64,000 nt of DNA from Bacteroidota bacterium. Lineage in GTDB: Bacteria; Bacteroidota; Bacteroidia; Sphingobacteriales; Sphingobacteriaceae. Positions 53,958 to 64,000 of this stretch are shown here, one piece after another. Made by a program: the position numbers and the translations under genes. The DNA lies in assembly GCA_013286325.1 (NCBI GenBank), contig JABDFZ010000004.1, positions 1-64,000 on the forward strand, read 5' to 3'. Under the pieces are notes generated by a model. The model saw nothing but the letters and a program-made list of their open reading frames with translations. It was not told the DNA's origin and did no database searches. Position 1 is the stretch's first letter. Each line of letters begins with the position of its first letter.

Positions 53958-56603
53958 TTATTCGGACAGGTCGACTTTTGGCCAGCAATTTAAATACTGA
54001 TCCATATCGCCTTTTGCAGGGGTATCATTAGTTAATCCGCGACCGCCTGCAGCACCGGGTACATTTACTATTGGCCTTGTTGGATTCAAGGCTTCTTTTA
54101 TGCGTAAATGCAGATCGACATAATGAGCTGTTGTAATAGCATCGCCACCTTTTGGCAATTTTGCATCAATAGCTTTTAATTCGGCACGTACCATTGGCCT
54201 GATATCAGACAGGGCTATATTGATCGGCGTTAAACCAAAATTAGCCATAGCCGCGGCCGATACGCCGGGTATACCTCTGAAGTCGTCGTTTAAAAGGTTC
54301 TTTAAATCTTCAATATAACCGCGTTGCAGGTTACGCTTAAATGCATCAGGTCTTCCTGCGGTAAATATGCCTCCACGCAAGTCTGTAAATAAATCAGCTA
54401 CTGTGTAAGCATTACCGCCGTTACGGGTTTCATTATCATACATCCTTGACAGGCGCGACGGCGAAAGCACATTGCCTAAAGTGTTAACCTGTACATTTTT
54501 TATACGGTTTATCATTACACCATTATCAAACTTGCTCAGCTCTTCGCTATTTATCAACCATAAAGGTGTGGTAAATAACTCTTTGTTGAAGAATGACACC
54601 GCATCGCGCTGTAAACCCTTCGCAACAAAATCATAAACCGGACCTTTTTGATCATAAGTTTTGAAATTTTCGTTCATGCCGCCAATGTTAGTTGCAACAT
54701 GGCCCATGTAACGGCTAAACTGTGTTAAAACCTCGCCGTAAATATCCTGTAAGTCGCTGTAATCCTCACCTTTTTGATAGGTCCATTTTTCAACGTTTGG
54801 TAAAATGCGTTTCAGGTTTGCAATGCCATAAGTACTTGCCTTCATGGCGTTATCGCCCAAATCTTCGTTCTGTAAGCGTGGATCGATGCTTGTACCCTGG
54901 CGGCCATAATAATAAAGCGGATTACCGGCTCTTTCTTTTGTCCATTCGTCTAATATTTCTTTCTCCTGATGAGCAGTTTTGTTACCCGGAAACCAGGTAT
55001 AACCCCATTTTATTGCCCATAAATCATACTCGCCAATTTGCGGATACAGATGGGTAACACCATCGCCTGGCTGTGCTATATAATTAAATCGGGCATAATC
55101 CATAATTGATGGAGCAGTACCATGTTTATCAGTAAACGATTTCGAGCGTAATGAGTCAACGGGGTAAGCATAGCTCGAACCAAAGTTATGCGGCAAGCCA
55201 AGGGTATGGCCAATTTCGTGTGATGAAACAAAGCGGATCAATTCGCCCATTTGTTCGTCAGTAAATTTAGCACTACGTGCAGCTGGGTTTACTGCGGCCG
55301 TTTGAACGAAATACCAATCGCGCAGTAGCTGCATAACGTTATGATACCAGCCTACATGGCTTTCCAGTATTTCACCCGTGCGGGGGTCTGATACATGCGG
55401 CCCGTAAGCATTTTCAACATCTGATGCAAAATACCTTACTACCGTATAACGGGCATCCTCTGTGCTAAAATCAGGATCTTCCTTTGGTGTTGGGGCTGCT
55501 TTGCCCACAATGGCATTTTTAAAACCGGCTGCCTCAAAAGCCTTTTGCCAGTCATTTATACCTGCAATTAAATAAGGCACCCATTTTTTGGGTGTTGCCG
55601 GGTCGATATAAAAAACTATCTGTTTTTTGGGTTCAACCAGTTCGCCTCTTGCATAGGCAGCTTCATCTTTTGGTTCAAGTTTCCACCTGTGGATATATGC
55701 AGTTACTTCCGCCTTTTGAGCATCGGTTCCATAATCAGTTTGCCTTTGGCCGAAAAAACCAACTCTATCGTCGCTTAAACGCGCCTTCATAGGTGTTTTC
55801 GGCAATAATAGCATGGAAGTATGTAATTCGAACGTTACGGCTGCATTGGTATTATCAGTTGGAGATTCAGTCGAACGGTAAGTTTTTAACACATGGGTTT
55901 CAGTATTGATAGGGAAGCTTTTTATGGTATCGATATACGACCTGGAGTTATCTACCCCCGAAACTTTATATGCTTTCTTTAATTGATCGGATATACCTAT
56001 TGCAGCAATATCGCCATTGTAAAAGTCAGTTACATCAATTACTACACCTGTAGTGTCTTTATTATATGCCTTTATGTCGAACGAGGCCAGCACAACATCC
56101 AAATTGGAGTTTTTTACAGACTTGTACATATCACTGGTGCTATCCGCCCTTAACGAATAACTTGGCACCCGGATAAACACTTGTTTATCATGACGCTGCC
56201 ATTTCCAAACCTGATCGTTTTGCGATTCGCCGCCGTATTGCTGAAAAGGGACCTTTATATCGGCAGGTGTTTTGGCTAAACGTGTAACTACAAGCATTTC
56301 ACGGTTCAATAACGAATCCGGAATCTCGTAATAATATTTGCCATCAACTTTATAAGTATTAAAAAGCCCTTTATCAACCTTTGTTTTTGACGGGATAAGA
56401 TCGCTGAATTTTTTAATTCCTTCTTTTTTGGAGGGGCTGATAGTTGCTGAAGCAGTTGAGGTACCGCCTGGAGCAGTAGTTGTCTTAAGGGTTACCGTTT
56501 GTGCAGAAGTTACCTCTTTTTTGGTTTTGCACGAACCTGCAATAACAGCGATAGCAATAGCTGTTGTGCATAAGTAAGAATTTACTTTTAATGGTTTAGT
56601 CAT
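53958..56603 (-). CDS. Zinc-dependent metalloprotease (DUF5117/DUF5118-type)
   Basis: Lipobox IAGSCKTKKE; FVSSHEIGHTLGLPHNFGSSYAYPVDSLRSK (HExxHxxGxxH); PSIMDYARFNY Met-turn. Confidence 0.92.
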   Translation of the reverse strand: MTKPLKVNSYLCTTAIAIAVIAGSCKTKKEVTSAQTVTLKTTTAPGGTSTASATISPSKKEGIKKFSDLIPSKTKVDKGLFNTYKVDGKYYYEIPDSLLNREMLVVTRLAKTPADIKVPFQQYGGESQNDQVWKWQRHDKQVFIRVPSYSLRADSTSDMYKSVKNSNLDVVLASFDIKAYNKDTTGVVIDVTDFYNGDIAAIGISDQLKKAYKVSGVDNSRSYIDTIKSFPINTETHVLKTYRSTESPTDNTNAAVTFELHTSMLLLPKTPMKARLSDDRVGFFGQRQTDYGTDAQKAEVTAYIHRWKLEPKDEAAYARGELVEPKKQIVFYIDPATPKKWVPYLIAGINDWQKAFEAAGFKNAIVGKAAPTPKEDPDFSTEDARYTVVRYFASDVENAYGPHVSDPRTGEILESHVGWYHNVMQLLRDWYFVQTAAVNPAARSAKFTDEQMGELIRFVSSHEIGHTLGLPHNFGSSYAYPVDSLRSKSFTDKHGTAPSIMDYARFNYIAQPGDGVTHLYPQIGEYDLWAIKWGYTWFPGNKTAHQEKEILDEWTKERAGNPLYYYGRQGTSIDPRLQNEDLGDNAMKASTYGIANLKRILPNVEKWTYQKGEDYSDLQDIYGEVLTQFSRYMGHVATNIGGMNENFKTYDQKGPVYDFVAKGLQRDAVSFFNKELFTTPLWLINSEELSKFDNGVMINRIKNVQVNTLGNVLSPSRLSRMYDNETRNGGNAYTVADLFTDLRGGIFTAGRPDAFKRNLQRGYIEDLKNLLNDDFRGIPGVSAAAMANFGLTPINIALSDIRPMVRAELKAIDAKLPKGGDAITTAHYVDLHLRIKEALNPTRPIVNVPGAAGGRGLTNDTPAKGDMDQYLNCWPKVDLSE

Positions 56604-56755
56604 ATATCTATAGCAATAATTAATGATCAAGGTTAAACTGTAAACTTATGTAAAATACAACCTATTTAATAATAGCAACATTTTTGTTACAATTATTAAT
56701 GCAAAATCACCCTTTTAGGGGGATAGTGAAGATTTTATAGGATAGGATATCCGGG

Positions 56756-57994
56756 TTAAATACGCCGTTTTAAGGTAAGGATCACATTGTCCTTTTTGTT
56801 GTCGTGATACACTTCGAGCAACAGGCTACGATCGTTTTGCGATTTAAAAATGGTATCTATCTGCTCAAGCGACATTTTTGCAACTGGTTTTAAATTAATA
56901 GCCAGTATCTCATCATCCTTTTCCAGTCCAATTTCATCAGCAGGCGATCCGGGCTCAACCCGACTTACTATTATACGGTCGAGATTTTCCCCGGCACCGT
57001 AATATTCCAAACCGCTCATATCATGCTCAAAAGGCATTTTAAAATTTATGGCAGGTTTTAAATACATGGCGCTGTCAGGATAATCAATTATAACATCAAA
57101 ACGCTTCAATATGCCGATACCCATGTTGCCGTCGCGCTTTACCATTAATGTTGTAAACTGGTCGCCTTCCGGAAATGAGGTGATCACATTTTTTATTTTA
57201 AACCGCCCAATCTCAAATTCCTTTACCCTGCTTAAAAAACCACTCACAGGGCCCGTTAGCCCTACGCCAAGATTAGCAGCAATAAATTTCTCAGGGAGGC
57301 CATGGCTTTTTATTATGTTTTCGAGCGATAGTGAGTGCCCTGCGCCAAGATCAACCACCAGCTTATCATTTGTTTTAGAGCCGTCGGGAAAAGTTACTTT
57401 GGTTTCAATGTAAGGTTTCCTGTCTTCAATACTCATGGGGATCCGGTTCCCCTTTCTGAAAAGCTTGATATCACGGGGCCTTGAAACGGATAAGGTACTG
57501 TCGGAAAAATCAATTTTAACTGCCAGGTTATTAAAAAATTCATACCCAAGCAAGCCATGGATGGGAATGCCCGCATAGTTGGAAAGGCCAAAATGATCTG
57601 TTTTTAATATTGCCGCAGCAACATCATAACTCATCAGGCCCGGGATATCGATATTTAAAGCCGAAGTAGCATAGGCCTCATAGGCGTCACCTTCGCCAAT
57701 GCCGTTTATTTTTAAAGTACGTTTGTTAACAATATTAATGGAGTCGACCAGTTTAGGATCGGTTATCAGCATCAGGCCTACGCCGGTATCTAAAATAAAA
57801 TTAAAGGGGCCTTTATTATTTATCTTTAGCTCAATAATCATCATATCCCTTATCATGCGAAAAGGAATAGTTACACGTTTCTTATTATTTTTCAGATCAA
57901 AATATTGTGCATTTGCAGCCAAATTGCAGCAGCACAATAATGTTAAAAGCACAATAACACGAAGGTGTTTAGTGGTATGGAATAGCCTAATCAA
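56756..57994 (-). CDS. Retropepsin-like aspartyl protease with C-terminal PDZ domain (probable TTG start at 57994; ATG at 58045 also in frame)
   Basis: FNFILDTGVGLMLITDPKLV, KLVVDLGAGHSLSLEN, PDZ VSRVEPGSPADEIGLEKDDEILAINL; hydrophobic signal HLRVIVLLTLLCCCNLAANAQ. Confidence 0.85.
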   Translation of the reverse strand: MIRLFHTTKHLRVIVLLTLLCCCNLAANAQYFDLKNNKKRVTIPFRMIRDMMIIELKINNKGPFNFILDTGVGLMLITDPKLVDSINIVNKRTLKINGIGEGDAYEAYATSALNIDIPGLMSYDVAAAILKTDHFGLSNYAGIPIHGLLGYEFFNNLAVKIDFSDSTLSVSRPRDIKLFRKGNRIPMSIEDRKPYIETKVTFPDGSKTNDKLVVDLGAGHSLSLENIIKSHGLPEKFIAANLGVGLTGPVSGFLSRVKEFEIGRFKIKNVITSFPEGDQFTTLMVKRDGNMGIGILKRFDVIIDYPDSAMYLKPAINFKMPFEHDMSGLEYYGAGENLDRIIVSRVEPGSPADEIGLEKDDEILAINLKPVAKMSLEQIDTIFKSQNDRSLLLEVYHDNKKDNVILTLKRRI

Positions 57995-58047
57995 ACGTTT
58001 ATATTTGGTTAATAAATATACATAATAATCACATAAAATAAACATTA

Positions 58048-59373
58048 ATGCAACAAAAAGTCTATGCAGTAATAACGGTCATTTTTGTTCTTTTTTTATC
58101 TTTTGATGGGGCCACCGCCGGAAAGATACGGAAAAGGAAGATAAAAAAACTATTTAAACATTCGCAAATAATGAATGACCACTTTACCGGCTTTGCGTTG
58201 TATGACCTGGATAATAAAAAAATGGTTTATGAACTAAACAGCGATAAATATTTCACCCCTGCTTCAAACACAAAGCTGTTTACTTTTTATACCTGCCTTA
58301 GAATGCTGGGCGATTCGGTGCCTGCACTTAGATATGTAACCCGTAACGATTCTCTGATCTTTTGGGGCACAGGCGACCCATCATTTCTGCATAGCGATTT
58401 GAAAGGGATCAACGGATTAAACTTTCTGAAAAACAGCGGCAAGAAATTATTTTTCTCGCCTGAAAATTATAACAGTACTTTTTTTGGTGCAGGTTGGGCC
58501 TGGGACGATTATAACGATTACTACCAGGCCGAAATAACGGCGTTACCTATTGAAGATAATGTAGCCGTTTTGTATGCTGATAAAAACGACTCCTTACAGA
58601 TAAAACCGTCGCTTTTAAAAATGTATTTGAAATGCGATACGGGTTACAAACCCGACGGATACAAAGTAAAGCGCGATTTTGCGAGCAATACCTTTGTTTA
58701 TCCGTTTATGGCGCTGCCAAAAAACTTCAGACAGGAAATTCCATGGAAAACAAGCACTGTATTAACCGCAGCATTGTTGCAGGACACATTAAAAGCACCG
58801 TTATTCATAATAAATTTACCTATGCCTACTGATGCCCGGACTGTATATAATACCAATGCCGACTCGGTTTACAAACGCATGTTACTGCCAAGCGACAACT
58901 TTATTGCCGAACAACTTTTACTGGTTTGCTCATCAACAAAATTTAAGACGCTTAACGCCGATTCGGTGATCAATTATTCAAAAGCACATTTTTTAAATGA
59001 TCTGCCGGATACCGCGCGATGGGTTGATGGCTCGGGGCTGTCCCGTTACAATCTGTTTACTCCACGAAGCATTGTGACACTTCTGTGCAAAATTTTAGAT
59101 GAGGTAAAGAATGAAGAATTAGTTCACAACCTGATGCCGGCAGGAGGCATGACAGGAAGCATTAGAAGAATTTATAAAACCGATAACGGGAAGCCGTTTG
59201 TCTGGGCAAAAACCGGGTCGATGTCAAATGTCTATAATCAAAGCGGTTATATTATAACCAAAAAAGGAAAACGCCTGGCCTTTTCGTTTATGAACAATAA
59301 CTTCACAAGGCCGGTTACCGAGGTAAGGGATGAAATGGTAAGGATAGTTACCTTTATACACGATAATTATTAG
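58048..59373 (+). CDS. D-alanyl-D-alanine carboxypeptidase, PBP4/DacB (S13) family
   Basis: TPASNTKLFTFYTCLRMLGD (SxxK), PSDNFIAEQLLLVCSS (SxN), WAKTGSMSN (KTG). Confidence 0.9.
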   Translation: MQQKVYAVITVIFVLFLSFDGATAGKIRKRKIKKLFKHSQIMNDHFTGFALYDLDNKKMVYELNSDKYFTPASNTKLFTFYTCLRMLGDSVPALRYVTRNDSLIFWGTGDPSFLHSDLKGINGLNFLKNSGKKLFFSPENYNSTFFGAGWAWDDYNDYYQAEITALPIEDNVAVLYADKNDSLQIKPSLLKMYLKCDTGYKPDGYKVKRDFASNTFVYPFMALPKNFRQEIPWKTSTVLTAALLQDTLKAPLFIINLPMPTDARTVYNTNADSVYKRMLLPSDNFIAEQLLLVCSSTKFKTLNADSVINYSKAHFLNDLPDTARWVDGSGLSRYNLFTPRSIVTLLCKILDEVKNEELVHNLMPAGGMTGSIRRIYKTDNGKPFVWAKTGSMSNVYNQSGYIITKKGKRLAFSFMNNNFTRPVTEVRDEMVRIVTFIHDNY

Positions 59374-59445
59374 TGCGGATTAAGAATCAAGAGCCGAGAA
59401 CCAGGATTCAAGAAAGAAAGTGAAACCCTTATTAAAGTAAATAAC

Positions 59446-60459
59446 TTAATCAAATTTCTTTAAATTTCCCTTGAGCTGCGGGTTTTGTGCAGGTAGTGTG
59501 GTTACTTCCTTCAACACCTCGGTTTGCTGAACATGCACGGCATAATCTGCGGGTTCAATATGGCTACCAATAGCTTCGGCATAAACCTGTGTAAATTCCG
59601 CACCTATATAAAGTATGGCCGACGTGTAATAGATCCAAACCAAAATAACAATAATAGATCCCGCTGCCCCGTAAGCAGAACCCTGCGCGGTGTACTGGAT
59701 GTATAAACTAATGAGGTATTGGCCGAGCATAAAAAGCAACGCGGTAAAAAACGCACCTGTACGCACATCTTTCCACCTAATTTTTACATCGGGCAAAAAC
59801 TTAAATATTATCCCGAACAAAACGGTAATAACAATAAGTGTAATGCCCATATTCACCCCTTTTAACAGCAAGCCGGTTATGGCCGGCCAAAAATGCTCAA
59901 TCCTTTTGCCAAGGGCATCAATAATAAAGTTTACCAATAGCGATGCCAATAGCAAAAATCCGAGGCTTATGATCAGCGAAAATGAAAGGAACCTGTTCTG
60001 GATCAGCTTAAGCCATCCTTTTTTGGGTTTGGCCTTCACCCGCCAGATCATGTTTAGCGAATCCTGTATTTCAACGAATATACTGCTGGCGCCAATAAGT
60101 AATATGGCTATGCCTGTAACGGCGGCTGCACCTGATTTGCCGGAAAGCTGGAGCTTTTTTAAAGCATCCTGAATCTGTATAGCTGCCTGCGGGCCAACAT
60201 AATGTGCAATTTGCGGGTATAATGTATTTGCAGCAACATCATTCCTTAAAAATATGTCTGCAAGAGAAATGACTATTATAAGTAAGGGCGCTATTGAAAA
60301 TACTGTATAATAAGCTAATGAAGCGCTTAATTTCAGGCCGTTATCATTAATAAAGCCCATAAAGGTAGCCACCATTATCTTCCAGATTTGCTTAAGGTAG
60401 TTTAAGCTAAAAACTTTCATGCTATTTTTAAATATCGCCTCTTTAAAATGGATCTTCAC
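59446..60459 (-). CDS. YihY/BrkB family membrane protein
   Basis: LKLSASLAYYTVFSIAPLLIIVISLADIFL...AAVTGIAILLIGASSIFVEIQDSLNMIWRVK...GAAGSIIVILVWIYYTSAILYIGAEFTQVYAE. Confidence 0.94.
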   Translation of the reverse strand: MKIHFKEAIFKNSMKVFSLNYLKQIWKIMVATFMGFINDNGLKLSASLAYYTVFSIAPLLIIVISLADIFLRNDVAANTLYPQIAHYVGPQAAIQIQDALKKLQLSGKSGAAAVTGIAILLIGASSIFVEIQDSLNMIWRVKAKPKKGWLKLIQNRFLSFSLIISLGFLLLASLLVNFIIDALGKRIEHFWPAITGLLLKGVNMGITLIVITVLFGIIFKFLPDVKIRWKDVRTGAFFTALLFMLGQYLISLYIQYTAQGSAYGAAGSIIVILVWIYYTSAILYIGAEFTQVYAEAIGSHIEPADYAVHVQQTEVLKEVTTLPAQNPQLKGNLKKFD

Positions 60460-60491
60460 AAAATGATATTAATGTTTATATAAATCGAACC

Positions 60492-60693
60492 TGTTTAGCG
60501 ATTAAAATTCCCGAAGAACTAAAAAAATACTGTCATTTCGAACGAGGAACGAGGAGAAATCTTCTGCAATATAAAGGTCCGCTACTTGCATGGCGTCAAT
60601 ATTAGTTGTAGAAGATTTCTCTCTGTCGTTCGAAATGACATTCGCGTTGTTTTTTGGTTAAAGTTTATCTTTTAATAGTTCAATCGCTAAACA
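60492..60693. mobile_element. MITE/REP-like dyad element B
   Basis: Outer perfect 12-bp inverted repeat TGTTTAGCGATT (60492-60503) / AATCGCTAAACA (60682-60693) encloses an imperfect palindrome TGTCATTTCGAACGA...AGAAATCTTCT / AGAAGATTTCT...TCGTTCGAAATGACA (60531-60640). Confidence 0.6.
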
Positions 60694-60753
60694 CATTAAA
60701 TCAATAATAATCAATCAGCTAAAATGTTTGGATTCATTTTTATAAATAGCTTA

Positions 60754-61440
60754 TTAAATAGCATTGAACGGAATATCAAGCAGGGGGTAATTTGACCATC
60801 CGTTAAAATCATAATGCCACCATTCGCTCGATATTACTTTAAAACCATGTGCCTGCATTACGCTTTTTAGTAATTCGCGGTTGGTGATTTTCTGCTGAGG
60901 CAAATCGGGATAATTGGCGCCAGCTTTCCTGCTGAAGCTATCAAAACCTGTAGGCATATCAAGTTCTTTGCCTGTTTTAAGGTCTATCAGGCTCAGGTCA
61001 ATGGCGCAACCCCTGTTATGTTTGGAGCCTTTCTTCGGATCGGCAACAAAATTGGTATCAGGGGTTTCTTTATAAAACTTTACTGTAACTGAATAGGGGC
61101 GATAGGCATCGTATATTTTTAAGCCAAGTCCGCGTGTTTTCAAATCAGCTTCTACATCTTTTAAGGCAAGCACAACCGGCAGCCTTGCAAACGCACGGGC
61201 CTGCTGATACATTTTACGATGCATAAAATTATTGGCCGTTGCATATCTTATATCTAAAGCAATCCCGGGGATAAGCTTATTGATCTCCACCAGTTTTTTA
61301 TTTGGATCAGTTTTTGCCTGTTGCAAGTATTGCTGATAGTCTTCAACATGTAAAGCAGCGCTGTAATCCTGCGCATGTATAATAGCTGTACAAAACAGCA
61401 TTACAGCAACGAAGCCTGATTTAATGAACCGGTTACTCAT
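60754..61440 (-). CDS. D-Ala-D-Ala dipeptidase, VanX/DdpX (M15D) family
   Basis: LDIRYATANNFMHRKMY, SKHNRGCAIDLSLID (SxHxxGxAxD), EWWHYDF. Confidence 0.93.
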   Translation of the reverse strand: MSNRFIKSGFVAVMLFCTAIIHAQDYSAALHVEDYQQYLQQAKTDPNKKLVEINKLIPGIALDIRYATANNFMHRKMYQQARAFARLPVVLALKDVEADLKTRGLGLKIYDAYRPYSVTVKFYKETPDTNFVADPKKGSKHNRGCAIDLSLIDLKTGKELDMPTGFDSFSRKAGANYPDLPQQKITNRELLKSVMQAHGFKVISSEWWHYDFNGWSNYPLLDIPFNAI

Positions 61441-63998
61441 TTCATTGCAAATTCTTTATTATCGGCATCTACCATTTTTTTGAAGAAGGTATTGAATTCA
61501 GCAGCCCTGCTTGCAGGGACAACCTCTTTTTTTAATTTAAAAGTCCGCGTTACCGATAACTTATTACCTATTTGTTTTGGAATAATACTGTATTCAATTA
61601 TATCGTTCTTAAGTATTACAGGAACAACTGCTTCAACCATTTTTTTGCCAGGTCCCAGATTTATATTAATAGTCTCTGTTTCATTATCAAGATAAAACAT
61701 CTGGCTTAAATCAATATTTGAGTACCTGGGAAGCGTGATCTGCAGATCTCCTGCTGATATTTTGCTCGACCATGGAAGCGTAAAAATGGATATACCCCCA
61801 ATGGTTTTTAAATAGTTCTTTAATTCATAACCCAGATCCATGTAAACGGTGTCGGTTGAATTTTTAGGTTCAATGTTCCTGTATTTTAATTTTGAGATCT
61901 CATTATCAGCATCAATGCTTGATATGGCTTCCTTCATACCCTTCAGTTGATCTTTAGTTGAAAGGCTACCTAACGATTCGCGCATTGACCCTGCAAGGGC
62001 TGCAGTTTTATAGCTTTTTTCGTCGATAACCATATCCTTTTCCTTAAAGCCTACGGTTGTGTTTCTTTTAATGTTATTTGCTTTGCGGGTAGCTGGATCG
62101 AGGTATTTAATACCGCTTATGTTTTCATCGCCGATGTCGAGCAGTGTTGAATTTAACGCGCTGTTATACAAGCTGCCAAAAGGCAGATATTGAGAGGTAA
62201 GCTCAATATAATAGTCGCGGTTATTTAATGAAACTTTTGCCATGCAGTGGTTAAAATCGATGCTTGGCAGCGGCATAGTGAGCACACCATTATCATGCGT
62301 TTTTACCAATACCAGCTGAGCCGGGATACCTGCCTCTTTACACATGGTAACAAACAAGGTAGAAACATCCTTACAATCGCCAATACGGGTATTAATAACA
62401 TCGGCAGGGTTTTGCGGTATTAACCCGCTCTGCCTGAATGAAACTTCGCTGTATGATATGTTTTTGGTAATGTAATTATAGATCTTTTCAACCTTTTGGA
62501 TAGGTGTAAGTGTAGGCTGCCCGTTAAACAGATCGTGCACAACCTCTTTAACCTCGTAATTGGTTCTTGCCTTTGCCGATGCAAGGTCATTATACCAATC
62601 GGAAATAAATTTCCAGTCCGGTATAGATGTCAGGTACAATATATTGGCAATATCGTCGAGCGGCGGCATTTTATCTTCATATTGCAGGCTCTCTTGTTTA
62701 TCTTTCTCCCATACATACAGGTCAAATTCGTCAGCTGTGGTTTTTACCGGTTGGATGGGGGTTTGAGAAAATTTATAATTGAATTTTTGATTTTTGCTGA
62801 TAAGCAGCGAATACTTAGTCTTTACAAAAGGCCGTCCGCTTGAAAAATAGTAAGAATCCCAGAAATACCCGGACAGCTTACCCTGCGAATAACTTTTTGT
62901 TTTATACTTTATGTTTATTACATCCCCAACCTCAAGATTGGTGAACACCAAATTATTGTCGTTGGTTTCGGCAGGGACTTTACTGCCATTCGCTTTAATA
63001 ACCTCGGCTGTTTCAATTAACAGGTCTTCCCATTTATCATAATCAATAGCATACTCTTTCCAGCCCTCAATCCCTTTTTGATTAAGAATTTTTACGGTTA
63101 TGAATGTTTTCTGTTCCGATCCTCCCTGGGCATAAACAACTTTTTGCACCTCCTCATTTAGTGTTACTGCATTATCATCCGGATAGTCAGCAGCCTTTGG
63201 CGCATTTTTAATTATAGCATCAACATCAGGGTCTTTAAAGTATGAAAAAACATCTTTTTTATCCTGCAGTTTGCGTAACGCTTTTATCGATTCATAATCA
63301 TTTTGGTATAGGTTGAGGCTTTGCTGGTAATATTGAATGGCTTTGTCCTTATGGTTGCTCATCTCATTTATTTTCCCGAGCGAAGCAAAATAAGTGCTTA
63401 TGGTGGGAGCAATTTTTATACAATTTAAATAGCATTCAGCGCTTTTATCATATTGCTGCAAATTATAATATTGCAAACCCAAATTTGAATAAATACCTGA
63501 TGCATAAGGTTTATTCTTAATCTCGTCCTTTAAAATATTTATGCCCGACTCTGCATCCCCGGCAGCCAGGTAAGCATCAGAAAGTTCTTTTGATACACTG
63601 TAATTATCATTACTGTCTACATACTTTTTCAGTACATCAAGCGCCTTTGGATTTTTTCTTATTTGTTTTTCAATGGCGTATTTCAACCCACAGAAATCCT
63701 TGTTGTCAGGATATTTCAGATAGGCTTCTTCGCCCAGCTTTATAACCTCATCCTGGTTTTTATTTTTTCCGGCTATATTTATTTTACTTGCGTAAATAAA
63801 TTCACCAAGCCCAGCAGGCATTTGTTTCTCTATCTGTTTTATTACATCTGCTGCTTTATCATATTCTTTTTGCGAGTCATATTCCTGATATTTCCATATC
63901 AGTGCATCTGTAAGTGTAGGGTCGATATTTTTAATGGTTTCCTTTATGGTTTCAGAGCCTGTACGGTTATTCTCACTGTTAAATACATTGTATAACAA
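61437..63998 (-). CDS. TPR + DUF3857 + transglutaminase-like protein, probably truncated by window end
   Basis: TPR repeats, DUF3857-like KTFITVKILNQKGIEGWKEYAIDYD, transglutaminase TRIGDCKDVSTLFVTMCKEAGIPAQLV; 4-nt overlap with the VanX-like gene. Confidence 0.88.
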   Translation of the reverse strand: MLYNVFNSENNRTGSETIKETIKNIDPTLTDALIWKYQEYDSQKEYDKAADVIKQIEKQMPAGLGEFIYASKINIAGKNKNQDEVIKLGEEAYLKYPDNKDFCGLKYAIEKQIRKNPKALDVLKKYVDSNDNYSVSKELSDAYLAAGDAESGINILKDEIKNKPYASGIYSNLGLQYYNLQQYDKSAECYLNCIKIAPTISTYFASLGKINEMSNHKDKAIQYYQQSLNLYQNDYESIKALRKLQDKKDVFSYFKDPDVDAIIKNAPKAADYPDDNAVTLNEEVQKVVYAQGGSEQKTFITVKILNQKGIEGWKEYAIDYDKWEDLLIETAEVIKANGSKVPAETNDNNLVFTNLEVGDVINIKYKTKSYSQGKLSGYFWDSYYFSSGRPFVKTKYSLLISKNQKFNYKFSQTPIQPVKTTADEFDLYVWEKDKQESLQYEDKMPPLDDIANILYLTSIPDWKFISDWYNDLASAKARTNYEVKEVVHDLFNGQPTLTPIQKVEKIYNYITKNISYSEVSFRQSGLIPQNPADVINTRIGDCKDVSTLFVTMCKEAGIPAQLVLVKTHDNGVLTMPLPSIDFNHCMAKVSLNNRDYYIELTSQYLPFGSLYNSALNSTLLDIGDENISGIKYLDPATRKANNIKRNTTVGFKEKDMVIDEKSYKTAALAGSMRESLGSLSTKDQLKGMKEAISSIDADNEISKLKYRNIEPKNSTDTVYMDLGYELKNYLKTIGGISIFTLPWSSKISAGDLQITLPRYSNIDLSQMFYLDNETETININLGPGKKMVEAVVPVILKNDIIEYSIIPKQIGNKLSVTRTFKLKKEVVPASRAAEFNTFFKKMVDADNKEFAMK

Positions 63999-64000
63999 TA

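Noticed and set aside
1-64000. CRISPR array, prophage, tRNA or rRNA genes
   Set aside because: No regularly spaced repeats, phage structural genes or recognisable structural RNA sequences were seen; a tRNAscan/Infernal run would be needed to exclude small RNAs.

Overview
The window is a contiguous, gene-dense chromosomal segment from a member of the Bacteroidota. Gene content and protein style suggest Sphingobacteriaceae (Mucilaginibacter/Pedobacter-like); this is inference, with no search run. Most of it is core or housekeeping: mutY (5' truncated), ssb, HU, rng, radA, ileS, a dksA-like gene, lspA, lepB, gcvH, feoAB, a phosphate transport locus, an lpxH-like gene, yifB/comM, a PBP4/DacB-like gene, a VanX-like gene, and several outer-membrane and protease genes. 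I recognised no rRNA, tRNA, CRISPR array, prophage or transposase gene. The least ordinary parts are: (1) a 1383-aa polytopic protein with Cache-like sensor regions and a cytoplasmic P-loop-like module whose Walker A is degenerate, with a 290-bp upstream intergenic region carrying three strong inverted repeats; (2) a GG-leader, six-Cys precursor-like peptide directly upstream of a TonB-plug protein that lacks a beta-barrel; (3) a Fur-family gene followed by a perfect 28-bp palindrome plus a degenerate second copy 22 bp away, upstream of a porin; (4) two REP/MITE-like dyads, one nested in a perfect 12-bp outer inverted repeat; (5) an apparently extended segment inside IleRS; (6) short iterated-word repeats in intergenic DNA, one of which appears in frame inside radA; (7) two micro-ORFs missing from the supplied track (a 29-aa COX24/mS38-like basic protein and a 48-aa lipoprotein).
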